Part shown: one piece after another, positions 7,112-12,301 of the stretch
How the letters are laid out: each line of letters opens with the position of its first letter
Numbering within the stretch: the first letter of the stretch is position 1
Assembly (NCBI GenBank): GCA_030671565.1
Contig: DAOVIC010000037.1
Span: forward strand, 1-12,301
From: Anaerohalosphaeraceae bacterium
Lineage (GTDB): Bacteria > Planctomycetota > Phycisphaerae > Sedimentisphaerales > Anaerohalosphaeraceae
Reading direction: 5' to 3'
DNA: 12,301 nt
Translations under genes and position numbers: made by a program
Notes under the pieces: model-generated
What the model was told of the DNA's origin: nothing
Database searches by the model: none
Seen by the model: the letters and a program-made list of their open reading frames with translations, nothing else

Positions 7112-7456
7112 TTATATTTCGTCGATCTTTGCAGCTATTATGAAGTCGTCTTCGGTAACTCCCCTTGCTTTGTGGGTCCACAGGTTTATGTCGACCTTGC
7201 CCCATGCGAGATAGATGTCGGGGTGGTGGTTTTGTTCTTCGGCGAGGCGGCCCACTTTGTTGACGAAGTCGAGGGCGAGGCGGAAGTTTTTGAACCTGTA
7301 TTTTCTGGCGAGTTGTCCCTGTGGTGAAATGTGCCATTCTCCTTTTAACTGGCTTAGGAATTGCTCGCATTTTTCATCGTTCAGCGGTTCGGCCAATCCC
7401 GCACATCCTGTACATTTCATGTCGGCGAGACGGCAAGCTTGAATTTTGGGCTCCAT
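7112..7456 (-). CDS. phhB: Pterin-4a-carbinolamine dehydratase
   Basis: The enzyme dehydrates 4a-hydroxytetrahydropterin formed by aromatic amino acid hydroxylases; in bacteria without such hydroxylases its role is less clear. The 114-residue protein has the family signature E-E-Q-N-H-H-P-D (active-site H77-H78-P79) followed by W85, H95 and the G-V-T-E-x-D segment. The N-terminus has C-T-G-C followed by the L-N-D-E region, an extension seen in many bacterial members. AAGGGG lies 8 nt before the ATG, a strong ribosome binding site, but it is inside an inverted repeat (7465-7510). It lies 82 nt downstream of the phosphoesterase gene on the same strand. No phenylalanine hydroxylase gene is in the window. 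Confidence 0.94.
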   Translation of the reverse strand: MEPKIQACRLADMKCTGCAGLAEPLNDEKCEQFLSQLKGEWHISPQGQLARKYRFKNFRLALDFVNKVGRLAEEQNHHPDIYLAWGKVDINLWTHKARGVTEDDFIIAAKIDEI

Positions 7457-7464
7457 ATTTCAAT

Positions 7465-7510
7465 CCCCTTATAATTATCAGTTATCGATAATTTATACGG
7501 TTAAAAGGGG
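7465..7510 (-). promoter_or_regulatory. Imperfect hairpin covering the phhB ribosome binding site
   Basis: Read leftward, CCCCTT (7510-7505) pairs with AAGGGG (7470-7465), and an inner stem pairs about nine A/T-rich bases (7496-7487 with 7479-7471) around a 7-nt loop. One side has a 7-nt bulge between the stems. The AAGGGG is the phhB Shine-Dalgarno, so the RNA fold would hide it. It could alternatively be a protein-binding site or end the upstream transcript, though no T-run follows. Confidence 0.45.
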
Positions 7511-7538
7511 AGCGTGGGTGAAAGTTTTAGCGATATTG

Positions 7539-8198
7539 CTATTGGGCGTATTTTAGCAGTGTTTTTTCTACGCCTTTTGACGTGATCTCGATTTGGGCGT
7601 AGCAGCCCTGACAGAATGGGCCGGGGTTTACTATTGTTGTGTTTGCGATGCGGTCTATTGCGGGCGATTCGTGTATGTGGCCTGAGATGGCGAGGAGCGG
7701 CTGCGTGGCTGCTATGAAGTCAAATAGTGCGTCGCTTCCGCAATGTTTGTCGGCGGCGAGGTCTGCGTCTGTGCCTCTTGCGGGCTGATGTGTTACCAGT
7801 ACGAAGGGTTTGTCGGATTTGATCTTTGCGGTCAGTTCGTCGAGGGCGAGCTTGAAGAACGATTCGATATTGAGGGCATGTTTGCGTTTTTCGGCAGGGA
7901 TGAATCCGCATAGTCCGGTGAATGCGATGGAGTTTGAATCGAGGAAATTGCAATTCAGGTTGATGTTCCGGCTGGTTAGGTATTCGTCTACGACGGGCAG
8001 GTCGCAGTTGCCTGCGATCGCGAAGATATTGGGGTTGATGTTGCTTATCGATGAAATGACACGTTTGGCGTCGTTTCGGCCCATGAAATTTGTGATGTCT
8101 CCTGCGATGAGGACCAGGTCGGCAGATGCGAGGTCGTCTTTTATGCCCTGCAGGTAGTCGAGGCGGCTGTGGATGTCTGACAATGCTATGATCTTCAT
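7539..8198 (-). CDS. Calcineurin-like metallophosphoesterase
   Basis: The 219-residue protein contains the five conserved blocks of the two-metal phosphoesterase fold in order: D-I-H (residues 8-10), G-D-I-T-N near 33, G-N-C-D near 63, T-H-Q-P-A-R-G in the middle, and G-H-I-H-E near 170. Metal ligands therefore appear intact; GNCD in place of GNHD is found in subfamilies. The substrate cannot be told; relatives cleave phosphoesters of nucleotides or act on phosphoproteins. An in-frame ATG five codons upstream (8213) has no ribosome binding site, whereas AAGGA stands just before the ATG at 8198 and the protein then begins MKIIALSDIH, the usual N-terminus. A good promoter lies upstream, and phhB follows on the same strand. 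Confidence 0.92.
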   Translation of the reverse strand: MKIIALSDIHSRLDYLQGIKDDLASADLVLIAGDITNFMGRNDAKRVISSISNINPNIFAIAGNCDLPVVDEYLTSRNINLNCNFLDSNSIAFTGLCGFIPAEKRKHALNIESFFKLALDELTAKIKSDKPFVLVTHQPARGTDADLAADKHCGSDALFDFIAATQPLLAISGHIHESPAIDRIANTTIVNPGPFCQGCYAQIEITSKGVEKTLLKYAQ

Positions 8199-8231
8199 TA
8201 TTTCCTTAAGCATATAATTAGCAATGTTAGT

Positions 8232-8260
8232 ATTTTAGAGGTGTTTTGTATTTGCGTCAA
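8232..8260 (-). promoter_or_regulatory. Sigma-70 promoter for the phosphoesterase gene
   Basis: On the minus strand TTGACG (8260-8255), a 17-nt spacer and TAAAAT (8237-8232) form a near-consensus promoter. Transcription would start near 8225, leaving a leader of about 26 nt that includes the AAGGA ribosome binding site. Confidence 0.62.
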
Positions 8261-8269
8261 TGCAAAATC

Positions 8270-8300
8270 TTGTGGATATTAGGCCTGACGACGATATAAT
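8270..8300 (+). promoter_or_regulatory. Candidate promoter for the DAHP synthase gene
   Basis: A perfect TATAAT -10 box (8295-8300) lies about 50 nt upstream of the ATG. The best -35 match is TTGTGG at 8270-8275 with a 19-nt spacer, which is weak. The leader would be about 43 nt and contains the GGGAG ribosome binding site. Confidence 0.45.
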
Positions 8301-8349
8301 GGGTGTGTGTGATGTTATTGAGAAGCGATTAACTTGTACGGGAGTCGAT

Positions 8350-9369
8350 ATGATAGTTATTATGAAGCCGGGGGCCAGCGGCGAAGAGGTTTCGCATGTT
8401 GTTGAATTGATACGTGATTACGGTTTGAAGGACCATGTTATTAAGGGGACGGATCGTACGGTTGTTGCCTGCATTGGCGATAAGCGGAATGTCGATAAGG
8501 GTGCGATCGAAAATGCCGCGATGGTGGAGCGGATCGTACCGATCCTTGCGCCTTATAAGATGGCTTCTGTTGAAGTTAAGCAGGACAAAAGCGTTATCGA
8601 GATAGGTCCGGAGCGTTTTGGTATCGGCGGGAATAAGGTTGGGATCATTGCGGGGCCTTGTGCGGTTGAGGATCGCGATCAACTGCTAAGGACAGCAGAG
8701 AAAGTGAAAGCGGCGGGTGCTATCGCGATCCGCGGGGGAGCTTACAAGCCTCGGACCAGTCCGTACAGTTTTCAGGGGCTTGGGGAAAAGGGGCTTAAAA
8801 TTCTTGCAGAGGCGAGGGAAAAGACCGGGCTTGCGGTCGTTACCGAAGTGATCGGGGTTGAGCAGGTCGAAGCGGTTAATCATTATGCCGACGTTTTGCA
8901 GGTTGGTGCCCGGAATATGCAGCACTATCCGCTTTTGGAGGCGGTTGGCAATGCTGATAAGCCGGTGATATTAAAGCGTGGGCTTAGCGCGCAGCTTGAC
9001 GAATTTTTGCTTGCAGCTGAGTATATTATTAACGGCGGTAATTCTCAGGTGATCCTTTGTGAGCGTGGTATCAGGACTTTTGAGCAGTATGTTCGGAATA
9101 CGCTTTGTATTTCGGCGGTTGCCGAGCTTAACGATAAGACGCATCTTCCTGTTGTTGTCGATCCTTCGCATGGTACCGGTCATGCTCATCTTGTTGCGGC
9201 GGCGAGCAGGGCTGCGGTGGCTGCCGGTGCCGACGGGCTTTTGGTGGAATGCCATCTTGATCCGGAGCATGCGCTTTCTGATGGTGCGCAGTCGATCACT
9301 CCTGAGGCGCTTTGTGAGATGATGGGGCAGATCAGGAAGATCGCAGAGGCGATCGGGCGGGAGGCTTAG
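8350..9369 (+). CDS. aroF: 3-deoxy-7-phosphoheptulonate (DAHP) synthase, Thermotoga/Bacillus type
   Basis: This enzyme condenses phosphoenolpyruvate and erythrose 4-phosphate, the first step of the shikimate pathway. The protein has 339 residues, close to the Thermotoga maritima enzyme. Residues 1 to about 65 form the ferredoxin-like (ACT-like) regulatory domain that in relatives mediates feedback by Tyr and Phe. The barrel follows, with [21 protein letters not shown] and D-P-S-H-G-T-G. The four metal ligands Cys104, His274, Glu300 and Asp311 are all present, each two residues later than I recall for T. maritima. The frame stays open upstream to ATG 8260, but I chose ATG 8350: GGGAG lies 5 nt before it and the family N-terminus MIVIMKPGA begins there. 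It stands alone and is divergent from the phosphoesterase gene. Confidence 0.96.
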   Translation: MIVIMKPGASGEEVSHVVELIRDYGLKDHVIKGTDRTVVACIGDKRNVDKGAIENAAMVERIVPILAPYKMASVEVKQDKSVIEIGPERFGIGGNKVGIIAGPCAVEDRDQLLRTAEKVKAAGAIAIRGGAYKPRTSPYSFQGLGEKGLKILAEAREKTGLAVVTEVIGVEQVEAVNHYADVLQVGARNMQHYPLLEAVGNADKPVILKRGLSAQLDEFLLAAEYIINGGNSQVILCERGIRTFEQYVRNTLCISAVAELNDKTHLPVVVDPSHGTGHAHLVAAASRAAVAAGADGLLVECHLDPEHALSDGAQSITPEALCEMMGQIRKIAEAIGREA

Positions 9370-9381
9370 GCCGGATTTTTT
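9352..9381 (+). terminator. Possible weak intrinsic terminator of the DAHP synthase gene
   Basis: ATCGGGC (9352-9358) can pair with GCCGGAT (9370-9376) with one mismatch around an 11-nt loop, followed by a run of six T. The stem overlaps the end of the coding region and the stop codon. Confidence 0.35.
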
Positions 9382-9383
9382 GT

Positions 9384-9648
9384 TTATCGTCTTATCATTC
9401 TCGGACCCGTATATCACATGACCATGCGTATCTTTTCACGCATTTGGGGTTTAGCAGTGAACCGAACATTTAGAGCACACCGGTTTACCTTCACCGAACG
9501 TACAGCTTTCAAGCCTCTTCAAGGAATACTCAAGCAATTCCGCGCAATCGCCACAAAGCCCCTCACCGCTGCCCCCATGCTTACCACGGCGATAGATGCC
9601 AACTATAGCAACTAAAGCCCGTCGCTCGTTGTCAAGTTTCAAACCCAT
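9384..9648 (-). pseudogene. Broken YgbA-family (nitric-oxide-related, PF11756-type) gene
   Basis: From ATG 9648 an uninterrupted frame of 65 residues has the Cys-rich pattern of the YgbA_NO ('nitrous oxide-stimulated promoter') family: L-C-G-D-C-A-E-L-L-E-Y, R-L-E-S-C-x-F-G-E-x-K-P-x-C, then C-S-K-C-S-V-H-C. It stops at a TAA (9453-9451) exactly where family members continue with Y-K-P. In the next frame, from 9452, the expected continuation K-P-Q-M-R-E-K-I-R-M-V-M is read. A TGA (9416-9414) then stands where the family has Arg, and after it Y-T-G-P-R-M is read before a final TAA at 9386-9384. So two lesions, a frameshift (consistent with a 2-nt loss) and an Arg-to-stop change, separate three pieces of one gene. 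In E. coli ygbA is induced by nitric oxide through NsrR. The remnant converges on the DAHP synthase gene. Confidence 0.8.
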
Positions 9649-9795
9649 ACCCTATCCAAACCTTACCATTGCCTCCCCTCAAAATCAGACACTACTGGTC
9701 GCAATGCCACGAAATGATGCTGCTTGTATTAACACACAACATCGCGATAATAAAACTTGTCAAAGGGCTTTTCTACAGAGCATGTCTGATCCCCT

Positions 9796-10956
9796 TTAAT
9801 TCCCCCGTAATTTAATTTTGGCGGTTAATTGTATAATCCCATCGCGATCTTTTCGTTCTGAGAAAAAACCAGAAAGCCCAGTGGCTTGTTCAACTTGATT
9901 ATTTGATAGGCCCAGTGACGCCTTAAAAAGATTGGAACAATCTATTCCCTGCTGTTCCATCACTTCAAACGCTCTTTTAATAATCAAAGGCTCCTCATAC
10001 TGGAAGTAATTATCAAGAGGCTCTTCTTTTCGCCATCCTCTCCTAGACATCTCATAGAAAAGTCTCTTGAATTTAGTTTCATCAATCAATCTTAAATTGC
10101 GTAATCGCATGACAATAGCAGCAAGTGATACTTTCCATTTTGACTTAATTGGAAGTAAGGTATCCAAGGTTATACGAAAAGGAACATCTTTTAAAAACGC
10201 ATCTTCTGGCAACAAAAATGTTCCTGCAAAATAATGTGCCTGCCTTTCTATTTCTTTGAAGTAAATAGGGTCATTAAAAACGTGCTCTGGAATATTGCGA
10301 TGTAACATGACATGTCCCAATTCATGAGCAATATCAAAGCGGGATCTGACTGCGGATTTACCAGTGTTTAAAATAAAATATGGCGTATGATCATCAGGGC
10401 TCCAATTAGAAAAAGCATCTAATGAAGTTGTACCCAATCGACGACGAACAACAACCCCTCCTTTACTTTCAATTAAACCAACAATATTATTGATACAACT
10501 GTCGTCGACATTCCATGATATTTTTAGTTGTGATGCAACTTGGTCAATCATTTCATCATCAATTTCATTAGGGTCTGAGATTAATATACAATCTGGAAAA
10601 GCATTAGGTAGAAATTCAACGTATTCATGAAGTATACTAAGAATATCCCTAAGCCAAGCGTAATAAATCTCAGCTTTAGTTCTTGCTATCTTGGTAGCAG
10701 CAACCATTGAGCGATAATAAATTGCACCCACATCATTTCTTTTGATAGGTACCATAAAAAAATGAACGGGTACATCAAATTTAGCAGCCAATTTAGACAG
10801 TATATCCCATGAAGGCTTTCTACCGCCACTCTCGTACGAGGAAATTGCTTTATTTGTAATTCCAATTTCCTTTGCCAGTGAAGCTTGTGTATATCCATTA
10901 ACACATCGCATCTCAGACAGACGAATTCCACTAAAACCTGGTAAACTTGTATTCAT
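9796..10956 (-). CDS. HTH (XRE) - ImmA/IrrE metallopeptidase fusion regulator
   Basis: The 386-residue protein starts with an XRE-type helix-turn-helix (residues about 10-65; Y-T-Q-A-S-L-A-K-E-I-G-I then A-I-S-S-Y-E-S-G-x-R-K-P) and continues into an M78 (ImmA/IrrE, COG2856) zinc peptidase domain. The zinc motif is H211-E-L-G-H215, and E237 in E-R-Q-A-H-Y-F-A is the likely third ligand, before the usual F-L-L-P-E. The C-terminal 130 residues are less conserved. Members of this architecture act as repressors or antitoxins that are removed by proteolysis, in mobile elements and toxin-antitoxin loci. GGGGA precedes the ATG. It is the second gene of a leftward pair, 74 nt after the unknown 214-aa gene. 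Both are clearly richer in A+T than the surrounding genes, suggesting acquisition. The target is unknown. Confidence 0.92.
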   Translation of the reverse strand: MNTSLPGFSGIRLSEMRCVNGYTQASLAKEIGITNKAISSYESGGRKPSWDILSKLAAKFDVPVHFFMVPIKRNDVGAIYYRSMVAATKIARTKAEIYYAWLRDILSILHEYVEFLPNAFPDCILISDPNEIDDEMIDQVASQLKISWNVDDSCINNIVGLIESKGGVVVRRRLGTTSLDAFSNWSPDDHTPYFILNTGKSAVRSRFDIAHELGHVMLHRNIPEHVFNDPIYFKEIERQAHYFAGTFLLPEDAFLKDVPFRITLDTLLPIKSKWKVSLAAIVMRLRNLRLIDETKFKRLFYEMSRRGWRKEEPLDNYFQYEEPLIIKRAFEVMEQQGIDCSNLFKASLGLSNNQVEQATGLSGFFSERKDRDGIIQLTAKIKLRGN

Positions 10957-11030
10957 TTAATCCCCAGCAAATGACGTCAATTGATAACTGTCACGAATTT
11001 ACAACAAAAGATTTAATCTTGTAACTGCCC

Positions 11031-11675
11031 TTAAGCTGTAGCTGGCAATTTCCGAACTTTGATTGCATCCTGATAAGTAGACATTAACTCCTGAGTAACC
11101 GCCGGGAAAGCTTTATAAAGCTCTATACGATCTATTATAGTTTGGCAATTATCACTAGGAAAAACAATGTCAATAAATTCAGGGCAACCTGATAAAGAGT
11201 CAATCGGCTTATGTACTAAGATTGCATAGAGGTATTCTTCATTTTCGGGAAGAATAGTTTTATTTTCATATTCAAACAACGGAATCTGACTTTCACGTGC
11301 ATACGTCTGTCGAAATGCGGCTATGCGTGGTAAGCTTTTTGAGTTATCCACCTTTGATTCTGTTATCAAGATTGGCCCACATTTTATTACTTGATGAGCA
11401 TCATCACTACGATTTTTTTCACAAAACGAAGATACGCTGCTATCCCTCTGACGCGCAGCAATGCCTTCAAAAGCTTCTTCCAGGTACGTTCTTCTCAAAT
11501 GCGGGGTTATATACGTTGCTTGTGGAATACCAATACTTTCCCTATTAACAAATTCTAATGCGGCTTGGTAAGCTGAAAATGTCCCTTTCAATAGATCTTC
11601 TAATAACAATGGCGGACTAAAGTGCTGAAATATTTCCTTTGGCCTGTGTGGAGAAAAATCGCTAATTGTCTTCAT
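11031..11675 (-). CDS. Unrecognised 214-aa protein, partner of the HTH-ImmA regulator (possible toxin or effector)
   Basis: I do not recognise a family. The 214-residue protein has no signal peptide or membrane segment and appears mixed alpha/beta. The N-terminal third looks helical. A central stretch (about residues 85-125) has D91-D92, then a hydrophobic strand ending in E106-S-K108, a spacing reminiscent of a PD-(D/E)xK nuclease core, but this is weak. A second conserved-looking part is Y-L-Y-A-I-L-V-H-K-P-I followed by E-F-I-D-I-V-F-P-S. AAGGG lies 7 nt before the ATG. It is the first gene of a leftward two-gene unit with the HTH-ImmA regulator 74 nt downstream, and shares its A+T-rich composition. 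The arrangement suggests an effector controlled by the downstream regulator; this is inference from context. Confidence 0.8.
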   Translation of the reverse strand: MKTISDFSPHRPKEIFQHFSPPLLLEDLLKGTFSAYQAALEFVNRESIGIPQATYITPHLRRTYLEEAFEGIAARQRDSSVSSFCEKNRSDDAHQVIKCGPILITESKVDNSKSLPRIAAFRQTYARESQIPLFEYENKTILPENEEYLYAILVHKPIDSLSGCPEFIDIVFPSDNCQTIIDRIELYKAFPAVTQELMSTYQDAIKVRKLPATA

Positions 11676-11735
11676 ACAAAAACCCTTATTTAATACCTAC
11701 CGATTCATGTTATTCTACTAAACTTAGCGAAAACA

Positions 11736-11768
11736 CTAGATTTGTCAATCATATTTTTGAATTTCTAG
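11736..11768. promoter_or_regulatory. Imperfect inverted repeat upstream of the HTH-ImmA unit, possible operator
   Basis: CTAGA…TCAA (11736-11748) and TTGA…TCTAG (11757-11768) form outer and inner matching arms with unmatched bases between. On the minus strand the site contains a perfect TTGACA (11747-11742) about 65 nt upstream of the 214-aa gene, although no good -10 box lies at the normal distance. HTH regulators of this kind usually control their own operon, so an operator is plausible here. Confidence 0.33.
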
Positions 11769-11901
11769 TAAAAAATCTACAAGAATAAAGGTCTTCTAGC
11801 TCCAATAGGGGAAATTCAAGGTCTGCGGTACAGTTTTAGGTGCATTAGGAAAGCTAGATATGCTGAGGGAATAATATATCCGTAAACCCTGTGAGAAAAA
11901 C

Positions 11902-11928
11902 TTGACATTCCAGCCATTATGGTACAAT
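11902..11928 (+). promoter_or_regulatory. Extended -10 promoter without a visible gene
   Basis: A perfect TTGACA (11902-11907) is followed after 15 nt by TACAAT (11923-11928), which is preceded by TGG, giving an extended -10 box that compensates for the short spacer. It reads away from the two-gene unit. No start codon with a ribosome binding site follows within the window. Confidence 0.55.
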
Positions 11929-11940
11929 ACTCCCGGAGTA
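11928..11940. promoter_or_regulatory. 13-nt perfect palindrome at the expected start site, possible operator
   Basis: TACTCC, a central C, and GGAGTA form a perfect dyad that begins at the last base of the -10 box and covers the expected start of transcription. A repressor bound here would block the promoter. The family of the repressor cannot be told. Confidence 0.5.
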
Positions 11941-12008
11941 GTAAATAAGAGGAAAACAAAAGAGGAAGGAAAAACAGATCAAAAACCAATCTCCCCAAAT
12001 CATTAGTA

Positions 12009-12021
12009 TCGCCAAAGGCGA
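12009..12021 (+). repeat. Small perfect hairpin next to the heptamer array
   Basis: TCGCC and GGCGA pair around an AAA loop, 11 nt before the heptamer array. It resembles the core of the hairpin at 4441-4459 (TTCGC…GCGAA). Confidence 0.4.
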
Positions 12022-12032
12022 AACCACCATGA

Positions 12033-12067
12033 CCTACAACTCACGACTAACGACACGCGACCCACGA
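12033..12067 (+). repeat. Five degenerate heptamers in tandem
   Basis: Five consecutive 7-nt units run without a break in phase. The last four approach CYNACGA (for example CTCACGA, CTAACGA and CCCACGA), and the first, CCTACAA, is more diverged. Such arrays resemble the short tandemly repeated heptanucleotides described in some bacterial genomes; their function is unknown. Confidence 0.6.
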
Positions 12068-12211
12068 AAATACCAAATGAACCCAATTTATCAAAATTCG
12101 TGACCAAAAGTCTACAGGCAAGATACACCCAATACGCGAAAATTTACCACTATATTGGCCTTATCGTCTTATAAGATGCGTTTTAGAGGGGCGGGGTTGC
12201 AGAAATGGAAG

Positions 12212-12268
12212 TTTTTTTTCGATTTTCGTATTTTTGTTCGGTTTTTGTTAGGGTTTTTCGGTTCGTTT
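12212..12268 (+). other. Phased T-tracts, predicted curved DNA
   Basis: Six T-tracts of 3 to 8 bases have centres near 12215.5, 12224.5, 12233, 12244, 12256 and 12267, a mean spacing of about 10.3 nt, close to the helical repeat. Such phasing is known to bend DNA. It could be an upstream promoter element for a gene beyond the window. Confidence 0.45.
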
Positions 12269-12301
12269 GTCCGATACATATCTGGTACTTGGAATAGATA
12301 A

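Larger units (their letters stand above)
11676..12301. other. 626-nt region without a recognisable gene
   Basis: No convincing coding region is present; a leftward TTG-started frame (11998-11816) lacks a ribosome binding site and resembles no family. The region holds an imperfect inverted repeat near the start of the two-gene unit, a rightward promoter with a palindrome at its start site, a purine-rich stretch (11941-11975), a small hairpin followed by a heptamer repeat, and a run of phased T-tracts before the window ends. The promoter may serve a gene beyond the window or an RNA. Confidence 0.6.

Noticed and set aside
8260..8349. N-terminal extension of 30 residues on DAHP synthase
   Set aside because: The extension covers the TATAAT and leader. 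A ribosome binding site and the conserved N-terminus support ATG 8350.
9762..9797. AAAGGG/CCCTTT hairpin at the end of the HTH-ImmA gene as a terminator
   Set aside because: The stem is short with a large loop and overlaps the stop codon; the T-run on the downstream side is poor.
9596..9799. 67-codon plus-strand frame between the ygbA remnant and the HTH-ImmA gene
   Set aside because: No ribosome binding site, no recognisable features, and it overlaps the ygbA-like remnant.
11816..11998. Leftward 60-codon frame with hydrophobic residues
   Set aside because: It starts with TTG without a ribosome binding site, overlaps a promoter-like region on the other strand, and resembles no known protein.
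12030..12104. 24-codon frame from ATG 12030
   Set aside because: It reads through the heptamer repeat and has no ribosome binding site.

Overview
The window most likely comes from a planctomycete of the class Phycisphaerae (Sedimentisphaerales-like). This is inferred from the first gene, a large secreted-type acidic protein whose 'ADDW…DFHWWGS' segment and C-terminal dockerin-like 'DG-I-V-D-I-N-D-L…ANWL' tail are typical of that lineage. Short housekeeping genes on both strands and frequent GTG/TTG starts fit this.

Layout. (1) 1-2030: 3' part of the dockerin-tailed protein, closed by a strong intrinsic terminator. (2) 2039-4403: a queuosine-precursor (preQ0/preQ1) locus. queC and queE run leftward; queF diverges rightward and is followed at once by a small zinc-ribbon protein of unknown function. 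(3) 4513-6223: a NodI/NodJ-like (DrrAB-like) ABC exporter, ATPase and permease overlapping by 14 nt. (4) 6224-7109: a perfect 12-bp inverted repeat overlapping a sigma-70-like promoter, then a lipoprotein M14 carboxypeptidase with MpaA-like motifs. (5) 7112-8198: leftward phhB (pterin-4a-carbinolamine dehydratase) and a calcineurin-type phosphoesterase. (6) 8350-9369: a Thermotoga-type DAHP synthase, first step of the shikimate pathway. (7) 9384-9648: a broken YgbA-family gene (one frameshift and one in-frame stop). (8) 9796-11675: an A+T-rich leftward two-gene unit, an unrecognised 214-aa protein followed by an HTH-ImmA/IrrE (M78) metalloprotease regulator. It looks like an acquired toxin/antitoxin- or defence-like module. 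(9) 11676-12301: no gene, but a strong-looking promoter with a palindrome at its start site, a heptamer repeat array and phased T-tracts.

How the genes relate. QueE, QueC and QueF are three consecutive steps from 6-carboxytetrahydropterin to preQ1; QueD and the GTP cyclohydrolase are not in the window. The other housekeeping genes look like independent short units. The most unusual signals are the HTH-ImmA pair with its unknown partner, the decayed ygbA-like gene beside it, and three intergenic elements that each combine a hairpin with a 7-nt-period tandem repeat (4416-4461, 6224-6283, 12009-12067). There are no tRNA, rRNA, CRISPR or transposase genes that I can recognise.
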